NCBI RefSeq assembly: GCF_021183625.1
Contig: NZ_CP089214.1
Coordinates: 5,642,001 to 5,706,000 of the forward strand
Length of the DNA: 64,000 nucleotides
Origin: Nocardia asteroides
GTDB taxonomy: Bacteria; Actinomycetota; Actinomycetes; Mycobacteriales; Mycobacteriaceae
Reading direction: 5' to 3'
Below the pieces are notes generated by a model. It made no database searches. It was not told where the DNA came from and saw only the letters and a list, made by a program, of their open reading frames with translations. The translations under genes were made by a program, and so were the position numbers. Positions 8,507-16,463 of the stretch are shown piece after piece. Each line of letters starts with the position of its first letter. Position 1 is the first letter of the stretch.

Positions 8507-9628
8507 GTGCCCGAGGACACCATCGACCACGCCGCGCTGCGGCACCACGGCGACGTGGAGGCGGGGCCGGGCATGCTCGATTTCGCGGTGAACGTGCGCG
8601 GCAGCGCGCCGCCGCCGTGGTTGCGGGAGCGGCTCGCGGCGCGGCTGGGCGACCTGGCTCGGTACCCGGCCGCCGGTGACGAGCGGCGGGCCAGGGAGGC
8701 GGTGGCGGAGCGGCACGGGCGGAGCCCGGAGGAGGTGCTGCTGCTCGGTGGCGCCGCGGAGGGGTTCGCGCTGCTGCCGAAGCTGGGGGCGCGCGCGGCC
8801 GTCGTGCTGCACCCCTCGTTCACCGAGCCGGAGCTGGCGCTGCGCGCGGCCGGGGTTCCGGTGCGCCGGGTCGTTCTCCAGCCGCCCTACACCCTCGACC
8901 CCGGCGCGGTGCCGGACGACGCCGACCTGGTGGTGCTCGGCAACCCCACCAACCCCACCTCGGTGCTGCACCCGGCGGCCGCGATCACCGCGCTGCGCAG
9001 GCCGGGGCGGGTGCTCGTGGTCGACGAGGCCTTCCTGGACGCGGTCCCCGGCGAACCCGAGTCGCTGGCCGGGCTCGCGGCGCCGGACCTCCTCGTCCTG
9101 CGCAGCCTGACCAAGACCTGGGCGCTCGCCGGCCTGCGCTGCGGCTACCTCCTCGGCGCCCCCGAGCTGCTCGCCCGGCTGGCGCACGGCCGCCCGCACT
9201 GGCCGCTCGGCACCCTGCAGCTGGAGGCGATCGCCGCGACCGCCGAGCCGGGCGCCGTCGCCTGGACCGAGCGCGAGGCGCTGCTCATCGCCGCCGAACG
9301 CGACGCGATGATCGCCGAGCTGCGCGCACTCGGCCTCACCGTGCACACCCCAGCCGCCGCCCCCTTCCTGCTGCTCAGCGCCGCGGGCGGCGCCGCCCTG
9401 CGCACGCACCTCGCCGCCCGCGGCATCGCCGTCCGCCGCGCCGACACCTTCCCCGGCCTCGGCCCCGACCACCTCCGCGTCGCCGTCCGCGACGCCGCGG
9501 CGGTCGCCACCCTGACCACCGCCATCCGCGGGTACCACGCCGCTGCCGCCGAGCACGCGCCCGAGCCCGGCCACGGCACGGCCACCCCCGCCCACCCCGC
9601 ACCCACAGGACGGAGTCACCGCCCATGA
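8507..9628 (+). CDS. cobC: PLP-dependent aminotransferase-fold protein CobC (threonine-phosphate decarboxylase-like)
   Basis: 373 residues from GTG at 8507. Fold type I PLP enzyme: LGNPTNPTSVLHP, VVDEAFLDAVPGE, and the PLP lysine in LRSLTKTWALAGLRCGYLLG. It matches the Rv2231c/CobC group, thought to supply aminopropanol phosphate for cobalamin by threonine-phosphate decarboxylation; histidinol-phosphate aminotransferases are close relatives. The last 35 residues (Pro/His/Thr-rich) look like an unstructured extension. The end overlaps the NIF3-like gene by ATGA, so both are translated from one mRNA. It is divergent from the phosphatase remnant across 52 bases. Confidence 0.88.
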   Translation: MPEDTIDHAALRHHGDVEAGPGMLDFAVNVRGSAPPPWLRERLAARLGDLARYPAAGDERRAREAVAERHGRSPEEVLLLGGAAEGFALLPKLGARAAVVLHPSFTEPELALRAAGVPVRRVVLQPPYTLDPGAVPDDADLVVLGNPTNPTSVLHPAAAITALRRPGRVLVVDEAFLDAVPGEPESLAGLAAPDLLVLRSLTKTWALAGLRCGYLLGAPELLARLAHGRPHWPLGTLQLEAIAATAEPGAVAWTEREALLIAAERDAMIAELRALGLTVHTPAAAPFLLLSAAGGAALRTHLAARGIAVRRADTFPGLGPDHLRVAVRDAAAVATLTTAIRGYHAAAAEHAPEPGHGTATPAHPAPTGRSHRP

Positions 9629-10746
9629 CCACCCTGGCCGAACTGATCACGGTGCTGGACACCGCCTACCCCCCGTCGCTGGCCGAATCCTGGGACTCCG
9701 TCGGCCTGGTCTGCGGCGACCCGGCCGAACCGGTGCACCGCGTGCACTTCGCCGTCGACGCCACCGAGGCGGTGGTCACCGAGGCGATCGAGGCGGGGGC
9801 GCAGGCCCTGGTCGCGCACCACCCCCTGCTGCTGCGCGGGGTGCACACCGTCGCCGCGGACACCCCGAAGGGCGCCCTGGTGCACCGCCTCATCCGCGCG
9901 GGCTGCGCCCTCTTCACCGCGCACACCAACGCCGACTCCGCCGCCCCCGGCGTCTCCGACGCGCTCGCCGAGGCGCTCGGCCTCACCGGCCTCCGCCCCC
10001 TCGATCCGCAGGACGCGGCCCCGGTGGACAACTGGACCGTCCAGGTCCCCCGCGAGCACACCGACGCCGTCGCCGCCGCGCTCTTCGCCGCGGGCGCGGG
10101 CGGCACCGGCAACTACCGCGACTGCGCCTCGATCACCCCGTCCACCGGCCAGTTCCGCCCGCTGGCAGGCGCGAACCCGGCGATCGGCACGAGGGGCGAG
10201 CTGACCCGCGTCCCGGAGGACCACCTCGAGGTGATCGCCCCGCCGAGCCGCCGCACCGAGGTACTCGCCGCACTCCGCGCCGCGCACCCGTACGAGGAAC
10301 CCGCCTTCCACATCAGCACCCGCGCCGCGCTCCCCACCGGCACCGGCCTCGGCCGCGTCGGCACCCTGCCCGCCCCGGAAACCCTGCGGGCCTTCACCGC
10401 GCGCGCCGCCGCCGCGCTCCCCGCCACCGCCTGGGGCGTCCGCGCCGCGGGCGACCCGGAGCGCGTCGTCGAGACGGTCGCGGTGTGCGGCGGCGCCGGA
10501 GACTCCTTCCTCGGCACGGTCGCGCGCCTCGGCGTCGACGCCTACCTCACCGCCGACCTGCGGCACCACCCCGCCGACGAGCACCTGCGCGCGGGCGGCC
10601 CCGCCCTGATCGACGCCGCGCACTGGGCCACCGAATTCCCCTGGTGCGCACAGGCCGCGGCGCTGGTCCGGCGCGCGCTGCCCGGGCTGACCACGCACGT
10701 TTCGGCGCTGCGCACCGATCCGTGGACCGTCGGCGGCGGGCACTGA
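9625..10746 (+). CDS. NIF3-like dinuclear metal centre hexameric protein (GTP cyclohydrolase I type 2/YbgI family)
   Basis: 373 residues, typical of the long actinobacterial NIF3 form with an inserted middle domain. Conserved metal-binding segments are SWDSVGLVCGDP, VAHHPLLLRG, CALFTAHTNADSA near the N-terminus, and HHPADEH and IDAAHWATE near the C-terminus. The inserted region (about 140-235) includes RAAHPYEEPAFHI, the CutA-like part seen in this subgroup. The biochemical role of the family is unsettled. It is coupled to cobC by a four-base overlap, as in M. tuberculosis Rv2231c-Rv2230c. Confidence 0.92.
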   Translation: MTTLAELITVLDTAYPPSLAESWDSVGLVCGDPAEPVHRVHFAVDATEAVVTEAIEAGAQALVAHHPLLLRGVHTVAADTPKGALVHRLIRAGCALFTAHTNADSAAPGVSDALAEALGLTGLRPLDPQDAAPVDNWTVQVPREHTDAVAAALFAAGAGGTGNYRDCASITPSTGQFRPLAGANPAIGTRGELTRVPEDHLEVIAPPSRRTEVLAALRAAHPYEEPAFHISTRAALPTGTGLGRVGTLPAPETLRAFTARAAAALPATAWGVRAAGDPERVVETVAVCGGAGDSFLGTVARLGVDAYLTADLRHHPADEHLRAGGPALIDAAHWATEFPWCAQAAALVRRALPGLTTHVSALRTDPWTVGGGH

Positions 10747-10836
10747 GCGGCGAACGGCGCGTCACGCGGAGGTGACGGCTCGGTTCCGTACCCGATTCGC
10801 GCGAGATTCCCGCTCCGGCAGGGGTATAACCACGGC

Positions 10837-11478
10837 ATGAGTTACCCGGTGGATTTCGGGGTGCTGCAGGTCGGTCTGATCATTGCGATCGTCGTCGCGT
10901 TGGCACTGCTGGTTTCGGCGTTGTTCCGTATGCGCTCCTTCGGGCTGCGCGCCCTACTCGGCCGCGGCACGAGCGGCGTCGTGCTGCTCGTCGCCGCCCT
11001 GCTCCTGCTCTGGGTGGTCACCCTGGTGCAGACCTACCTCGGGTTGGCGGGCGAGGTGAAGGCCGCGCACGTGGTCGCCACCCCCGTTGCCGGGCAGGAG
11101 CATCGGATGGAGGTGCGGGTCACGCTCTTCGGCGACGACCAGCACGCGGAGCGCACCGACACCTACCAGGTGGAGGGCGACCTCTGGGTGCTGCAGGCCA
11201 ACATCGTCGAGCTGGAGCCGTGGGTGAACGCGCTCGGCTTCCACTCCGGGTACAAGGTGACCAGGCTCTACGGCCAGCGGCTGGACGGCGTCGCCACCGC
11301 GCAGAACCACGTCTTCCTGAACGGCGAGGACCGCGACTTCTTCCAGGACATGGACGAGGGCCGCTGGTACACCGAGCCCTTCGTGCGTTCGGCCTACGGC
11401 AACGCGGTGATCGCGACGCCGGGCGAGTTCGACGTGTTCATCTCGCGCGACGCCATCAAGACCAGGCCCGCCGAGTAG
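10837..11478 (+). CDS. two-helix membrane protein with extracytoplasmic domain, function unknown
   Basis: 213 residues. Two hydrophobic segments at about 8-28 (VGLIIAIVVALALLVSALF) and 47-68 (VVLLVAALLLLWVVTLVQTYL) are followed by a soluble domain of about 145 residues rich in Trp, Tyr and acidic residues, with motifs MEVRVTLFGDD and GRWYTEPFVRSAYGNAV. No family is recognised. There are 90 bases upstream and 71 bases before the zinc-ribbon gene, so it may be a separate unit in the same direction as the cobC-NIF3 pair. Confidence 0.75.
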   Translation: MSYPVDFGVLQVGLIIAIVVALALLVSALFRMRSFGLRALLGRGTSGVVLLVAALLLLWVVTLVQTYLGLAGEVKAAHVVATPVAGQEHRMEVRVTLFGDDQHAERTDTYQVEGDLWVLQANIVELEPWVNALGFHSGYKVTRLYGQRLDGVATAQNHVFLNGEDRDFFQDMDEGRWYTEPFVRSAYGNAVIATPGEFDVFISRDAIKTRPAE

Positions 11479-11549
11479 ACACCCCGCTGCGCGGTACGGT
11501 GGTGGACCTGCTCATACCCCCACCCCCGTACCCCAGGAGTCTGCCCGCA

Positions 11550-12287
11550 GTGAATGTCGAACCATCGATCCAGGCCGCGCTGCTCCGGCTCGCGGCCGCC
11601 GATGCCGAGCTGACGCGGATCGCGCACCGGCGGAAGGTGCTGCCCGAGCAGCAGGAGGTGGACCGGCTGGAGGCGGAGCGGAACACGCAGAAGGACGCCG
11701 CGGTCAAGGTCGAGATCGAGATCGACGACCTGGATCGCGACATCCGCAAGCTGGAGGGCGAGGTCGAGGCGGTCCGCAAGCGCGAGGAGCGCGACCGCAC
11801 CATGCTCACCTCCGGCGCGGTGCACGCCAAGCAGCTCACCGACCTGGAGCACGAACTGGCCAGCCTGGAGCGGCGCCGCGGCGCGCTGGAGGACGACCTG
11901 CTCGAGGTGATGGAGCGGCGCGAGGCGTCGGCGGCCGACCACGACCACGCGGGCGCCAGGCTCAGCAAGGCCGATGACGATCTCACCGACGCGCAGCGGC
12001 TGCGCGACGAGGCCGTCGCCGACCTGGACGTGGCGCAGCGGCGCTGCGAGAACGACCGGGCCGGGTTGATCGGGCAGTTCCCCGGCGAGCTGCTCGCGCT
12101 CTACGACAAGCAGCGCGCGGCGCACGGCGTCGGGGCGGCGCTGCTGCAGGCGCGGCGCTGCGGCGCCTGCCGGATCGAGCTGGACCGCGGCGAGATCGCG
12201 CGGATCGCCGGGGCCGCGCCGGATGCGGTGCTGCGCTGCCCCGAGTGCGGCGCGATCCTGGTGCGCACCAGGGAATCGGGGCTGTGA
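11550..12287 (+). CDS. coiled-coil protein with C4-type zinc ribbon (Rv2229c-like)
   Basis: 245 residues from GTG at 11550, with AGGAG at 11535-11539. Residues about 15-180 form a long charged coiled coil (repeated Glu/Arg/Leu heptads). The C-terminus holds a zinc ribbon with cysteine pairs CGAC and CPEC about 30 residues apart. The family is conserved in actinobacteria and usually sits beside NIF3-like and RNase H genes; its function is unproven, possibly nucleic-acid binding. It overlaps the next gene by four bases (GTGA), which suggests a working link with the RNase H protein. Confidence 0.88.
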   Translation: MNVEPSIQAALLRLAAADAELTRIAHRRKVLPEQQEVDRLEAERNTQKDAAVKVEIEIDDLDRDIRKLEGEVEAVRKREERDRTMLTSGAVHAKQLTDLEHELASLERRRGALEDDLLEVMERREASAADHDHAGARLSKADDDLTDAQRLRDEAVADLDVAQRRCENDRAGLIGQFPGELLALYDKQRAAHGVGAALLQARRCGACRIELDRGEIARIAGAAPDAVLRCPECGAILVRTRESGL

Positions 12288-13552
12288 GCGCCCGGCCGGG
12301 CACGGTGGTCGTCGAGGCGGACGGAGGGTCGCGCGGCAATCCCGGACCGGCCGGGTACGGCGCGGTGGTCTTCGACGCCGAGCGCGCCGAGGTGCTGGCC
12401 GAGCGGCGCGCGAGCATCGGGGTGGCGACGAACAATGTCGCGGAGTACCGCGGGCTGATCGCCGGCCTCGAGGCCGCGGTCGAGCTCGGGGCCGCCAGGG
12501 TCGAGGTCCGGATGGATTCGAAGCTGGTGGTCGAGCAGCTCTCCGGGCGCTGGAAGGTCAAGCACGCGTCGATGATCCCGCTGGCCGAGGAGGCGCGCGG
12601 CCTGGTCGCGAAGTTCGACGCCGTCACCTTCACCTGGATCCCGCGCGCCGAGAACAGCCACGCCGATCGCCTCGCCAACGAGGCCATGGACGCCGCCGCT
12701 GGCGTCGAAGTCCCGCCGCTCGCCGCAGGCCGCCCGGCGAGCACGAGAGCCGCCGCCGCCTCCGGCCCGCGCACCACGAGCGGAGACCAGGTGACCGCGG
12801 GCGGCCGGGTACCCGGCGAGACCGCAACCGCAGGCGATCGGGCGCCCGGTGAGACCGCCGCCGCGGGAGATCGGGCACCCGGCGAGACCGCGACCGCGGC
12901 GACCGCGCGTGACCGGGCACCGGGCTGGACCGGGGCCGAGGGGGCGCCCACGCGCCTTCTCCTGCTGCGCCACGGCCGCACCGCCCTCTCGGTCGAACGC
13001 CGCTACTCCGGCCGGGGCAACCCGCCCCTGGACGAGGTCGGCCGGGAGCAGGCCGCCCGCGCCGCGGCGATGCTCGCCACCCGCGGCGGCATCGACGCCG
13101 TCGTCTGCTCCCCCCTGGCCCGGGCCCACGCCACCGCGACCGCGGCCGCCGACGCACTCGGCCTGCGCGCCGAGGTCGTCGACGACCTGATCGAGACCGA
13201 CTTCGGCACCTGGGAGGGGCTCACCTTCACCGAGGCCGCCACCCGCGACCCCGGCGCACACGCCGCCTGGCTCGGCGACCCGTCCCTCCCGCCGCCCGGC
13301 GGCGAGAGCTTCGCCGCGGTCCGCACCAGGATCGAAAGGGCCCGCGACGACCTCCTCGCCCGCTTTCCGGAGCGCACCGTACTGGTCGTCAGCCACGTGA
13401 CCCCGATCAAGACCATGCTGCAGCTGGCGCTCGACGTCGGCCCGACCCTGCTGTACCGCCTGCACCTCGACCTCGCCGCGCTCTCGATCGCCGAGTTCTA
13501 CCCCGACGGCGGCGCCTCGGTGCGCCTGGTGAACGACACCTCGTACCTCTAG
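12284..13552 (+). CDS. bifunctional RNase H / histidine acid phosphatase
   Basis: 422 residues. Residues about 5-135 are RNase HI: EADGGSRGNPGPAGYG carries the first catalytic Asp, then NNVAEYRGLI and RMDSKLVVEQL, ending HADRLANEAMD. Residues about 222-420 are a phosphoglycerate-mutase-like histidine phosphatase (LLLLRHGRTALS with the catalytic RHG, later VSHVTPIK). M. tuberculosis Rv2228c has the same fusion, with RNase H and alpha-ribazole phosphatase (CobC-type) activity, which would link this gene to cobalamin as well as RNA-DNA hybrid removal. The linker between the domains carries 33-bp tandem repeats (see 12794). Confidence 0.92.
   Translation: MSARPGTVVVEADGGSRGNPGPAGYGAVVFDAERAEVLAERRASIGVATNNVAEYRGLIAGLEAAVELGAARVEVRMDSKLVVEQLSGRWKVKHASMIPLAEEARGLVAKFDAVTFTWIPRAENSHADRLANEAMDAAAGVEVPPLAAGRPASTRAAAASGPRTTSGDQVTAGGRVPGETATAGDRAPGETAAAGDRAPGETATAATARDRAPGWTGAEGAPTRLLLLRHGRTALSVERRYSGRGNPPLDEVGREQAARAAAMLATRGGIDAVVCSPLARAHATATAAADALGLRAEVVDDLIETDFGTWEGLTFTEAATRDPGAHAAWLGDPSLPPPGGESFAAVRTRIERARDDLLARFPERTVLVVSHVTPIKTMLQLALDVGPTLLYRLHLDLAALSIAEFYPDGGASVRLVNDTSYL
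12794..12892 (+). repeat. 33-bp tandem repeats in the interdomain linker of the RNase H/phosphatase gene
   Basis: Three in-frame 33-base units encode TAGGRVPGETA, TAGDRAPGETA and AAGDRAPGETA; a degenerate fourth (RDRAPG) follows. They fall in the unstructured linker between the two catalytic domains, so unit number could vary between strains without loss of function. Confidence 0.85.
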
Positions 13553-13820
13553 GACACCGGCACTGACCTGCGGTTCTCCGTCCACGGCGCTGCTACCGGC
13601 CCGAAGGACCGCGAATTATCGCCCATTGCAACGCTTTCCGCCCACCGAACCGGGAACCCTGCGGTGAATCTCACTCCGGATCGTTTCCGGCCCCGGCCGC
13701 CGGTAGGCTTTCACGCGGTCAAGCACGGACACTTCCTCCTCCCGGTGAAACCGGTTGTGAGCAGGGCATTCTCGCCAGGTGGTGCCGGTGCGCCCCGGCC
13801 CGCGGTGCCGGGGATGTTCG
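13553..13820. other. intergenic region upstream of the monooxygenase-acyltransferase gene
   Basis: 268 bases between the conserved block and the start of the NRPS locus. It is slightly richer in A/T than its surroundings near 13605-13680. No convincing open frame, terminator hairpin or known operator was seen. It presumably holds the promoter of the biosynthetic genes. Confidence 0.4.
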
Positions 13821-16298
13821 ATGGGAGTTGCGCGTTCTATGGTCGGTCCGGCGAAGGTCGTTGTGCTCGGTGCCGGGATCGGTGGATTGACCGCGGCGGT
13901 CGCGCTCCGGCAGGCCGGAATCGGCGTCGAGGTCTACGAGGCCGGGCCGGAGCTGCGCGCGCAGGGCTCGGCGCTCTCGGTGCAGTCCAACGCCATCCAC
14001 GCGCTGCGCACGCTCGGCCCCGGGCTGGAGCGGGAGCTGCTGGAGCGGGGTGCCAGGGTCGAGAGCTTCCGCTTCGCCCGCCCGGACGGAAAACCGCTGC
14101 GGGAGCTGCCGGTCGGCAAGCAGGAGGAGCGGCTCGGCGCGCCGAGCATCGCGATCCACCGCGCCGACCTGCACGCCGCGCTGCGCGCCGCGGCCGGTGA
14201 CACCCCCATCCACCTGGACGCCCGCGCCACCCGCTTCGTCGACGGCCCCGACCACGTGCGGGTCGAGTTCGCCGACGGCCGGGTCGCCGAGGGCACCGCG
14301 CTGATCGGCGCCGACGGCATCGGCTCCGTGGTCCGCGCCCAGCTGCACGGCCGCGCCGCGCCGCGCCCCGGCGGCTTCGTCTGCTGGCTGGCCTGCATCC
14401 CGTTCGAGCACGCGGCGGTGCGGCCCGGCTCGTCGACGCACTACTGGGGCACCGGGATGCGGTTCGGGCTGCACGACATCGGGCACGGCCGGGTCTACTG
14501 GTGGGGCACGAAGACACTGCCCGCCGCCGAGGCCGCCGACTGGAAGGGCGGCAAGGCCGAACTGCTCGAGCTCTACGCAGGCTGGGCGCCCGAGGTGCGC
14601 GCCTGCATCGAGCAGACCGACGAGGACGCCATCCTCGCGGTGCCCGCCCAGGACCGCCCGCCGCTCACCGCGTGGGGCCGGGGCCGGGTGACGCTGCTCG
14701 GCGACGCCGCGCACCCGATGCTGCCCGCGCTCGCGCAGGGCGCCAACGCCGCCATCGAGGACGCGGTGGCGCTGGCATCGGCGCTGCGCTCCGCGGTCGA
14801 CCCGGCGCTCGGGCTGCGCCGCTACGAGCGGTCCCGGATCGAGCGCTCGGCCATGTTCGTCGACGGCTCGCGCAGCCTCAGCATGATCGAGCAGACCACC
14901 GACGCCAAGCTGGTCGCGCTGCGCAACACCTACTTCCGCCTCGCGCCCACCGAGTTCTTCCTGCGCGAGCTGAGCAAGCCGATGTCCTTCCCGCCGCTCG
15001 TGGGCCCGGTGGCGGAGCTGCCGCGCGCGCTCACCCCGGCCGAGCGCTGGCACTGGATCGCCGACCAGCTTTCCCCGCTGCACGTGGTGGCGCGGGCGCG
15101 GGTGCACGGAACGGTCGAGCCGGCGCGGCTGCGCGCGGCGCTGGCCGAGGTGCAGCGCAGGCACCCGGCGCTGCGGGTGGCGGTGCGCGCGCGGCCGGAC
15201 GGCACCGAGCCCGAGTTCGTCCCGGCGGAGCGGGAGATCCCGCTGCGCGAGGTGACCGCCGCCGAGCCGGAGGGCTGGCTCGCCGAGATCGACGGCACCG
15301 AGCTCGCCGAGCCGTTCGACGCCGCCGCGGGCCCGCTCGCCCGCGCGGTGCTCGTGCACGCCGCGGACGGGTCGGGGGCGGATCTGCTGATCACCCTGCA
15401 CCACGCCGTCGGCGACGGCGAGAGCGCGCTGACCGTGGCCGAGCAGGTGCTGCGGGTCGCGGCGGGCGAGGCGGGGGAGTACCCGGCCGCGCCGGTGCGG
15501 CCCGGCGCGGAGGAGTTCTTCCCGGATGGCGTCGGCGGAAAGCGGCACCTGGCCTCCTCGGTGCTGCGCGATCAGCGGGCCAGGTTCACGAAGGCCAGGC
15601 GCCTGCGGCCGACCGAGCTGGCCGAGCCGAAGCTGCGGCGCAGCCGGGTGCTGCACCGCCGGATCGACGGCGACCGGCTGGAGGTGCTGCTCGCCGGGTG
15701 CGCGCAGCACGGGGTCGGGGTGCGGGCGGCGGTTGCGGCGGCGCTGATCGGCGCCACCGCGCGGGAGGCCGGGGTCGAGGAGCCGGCCACCTACGCCATC
15801 GGCAGCCTGCTCAACTTCCGGGATCAGCTGCCGGTCTCGGATGCCGAGGTCGGCGTCTACCAGGGGCTGATCAGCTCCACCGCGGAGTACGCGCCGTGGA
15901 CGCCGCTCTGGCAGGTCGCCGCCGAGCTGGAGGCGGCGCTCGGCACCAGGCTCGCCGATCGGGATCACCTCGCCGCACTCGAGCTGCTCCGGCTGACGTC
16001 GCCCAAATCCGCCGCGGCCGCCGGGTCGGCGGTGACGATGATGGACAGGAACGGCCCCGGCCACCTCTGTCTCACCTACCTGGAGCGCCCCGCGTTCCCG
16101 GACGAGCTCGGCGCGTGGCGGATCTCCGGCGCGCAATTCGTGGCGGGCATGTCGGTCTGCGGCTTCGTCTCGGCGACCGCGACCGTGCTCAACGGCGAGC
16201 TGGCGATCAACCTCGGTTACGTCGAGCCCGCCGTCTCCGCGGAGCGGGCGGAGCGGCTGGCCGACGAGACGGTGTGGGGGCTGCTCGGCGCGCTCTGA
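13821..16298 (+). CDS. fusion protein: FAD-dependent monooxygenase plus condensation/PapA-type acyltransferase domain
   Basis: 825 residues. The N-terminal part (about 10-365) is a group A flavin hydroxylase: VVVLGAGIGGLTAA (FAD Rossmann), LIGADGIGSVVR (DG motif) and VTLLGDAAHPMLPALAQGAN (GD motif). The C-terminal part (about 400-820) is a chloramphenicol-acetyltransferase-fold domain of the PapA/NRPS condensation type, with TLHHAVGDGESAL (HHxxxDG) at about 527-534. The two are joined in one frame without a stop. It lies 165 bases before the NRPS on the same strand, so it likely oxygenates and acylates or releases a precursor or product of that enzyme. The ATG at 13821 has GGGGAT upstream; the ATG at 13839 is an alternative. 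The domain calls are firm, the role is inferred. Confidence 0.85.
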   Translation: MGVARSMVGPAKVVVLGAGIGGLTAAVALRQAGIGVEVYEAGPELRAQGSALSVQSNAIHALRTLGPGLERELLERGARVESFRFARPDGKPLRELPVGKQEERLGAPSIAIHRADLHAALRAAAGDTPIHLDARATRFVDGPDHVRVEFADGRVAEGTALIGADGIGSVVRAQLHGRAAPRPGGFVCWLACIPFEHAAVRPGSSTHYWGTGMRFGLHDIGHGRVYWWGTKTLPAAEAADWKGGKAELLELYAGWAPEVRACIEQTDEDAILAVPAQDRPPLTAWGRGRVTLLGDAAHPMLPALAQGANAAIEDAVALASALRSAVDPALGLRRYERSRIERSAMFVDGSRSLSMIEQTTDAKLVALRNTYFRLAPTEFFLRELSKPMSFPPLVGPVAELPRALTPAERWHWIADQLSPLHVVARARVHGTVEPARLRAALAEVQRRHPALRVAVRARPDGTEPEFVPAEREIPLREVTAAEPEGWLAEIDGTELAEPFDAAAGPLARAVLVHAADGSGADLLITLHHAVGDGESALTVAEQVLRVAAGEAGEYPAAPVRPGAEEFFPDGVGGKRHLASSVLRDQRARFTKARRLRPTELAEPKLRRSRVLHRRIDGDRLEVLLAGCAQHGVGVRAAVAAALIGATAREAGVEEPATYAIGSLLNFRDQLPVSDAEVGVYQGLISSTAEYAPWTPLWQVAAELEAALGTRLADRDHLAALELLRLTSPKSAAAAGSAVTMMDRNGPGHLCLTYLERPAFPDELGAWRISGAQFVAGMSVCGFVSATATVLNGELAINLGYVEPAVSAERAERLADETVWGLLGAL

Positions 16299-16463
16299 CC
16301 CCGATTCGCACGCGCCACGATCCACCGCGACCGCTGGCAGGGTCCGCGTCCAGGCACGGCTCGGCACCGAGTGCACACCGACGAACTGACCGTCGAGACC
16401 AGGGGGAGATGGCATCGATGGTCGTGCCGCTCGTGATTTCGCACTGCGTCGAGGAGTGACCTT

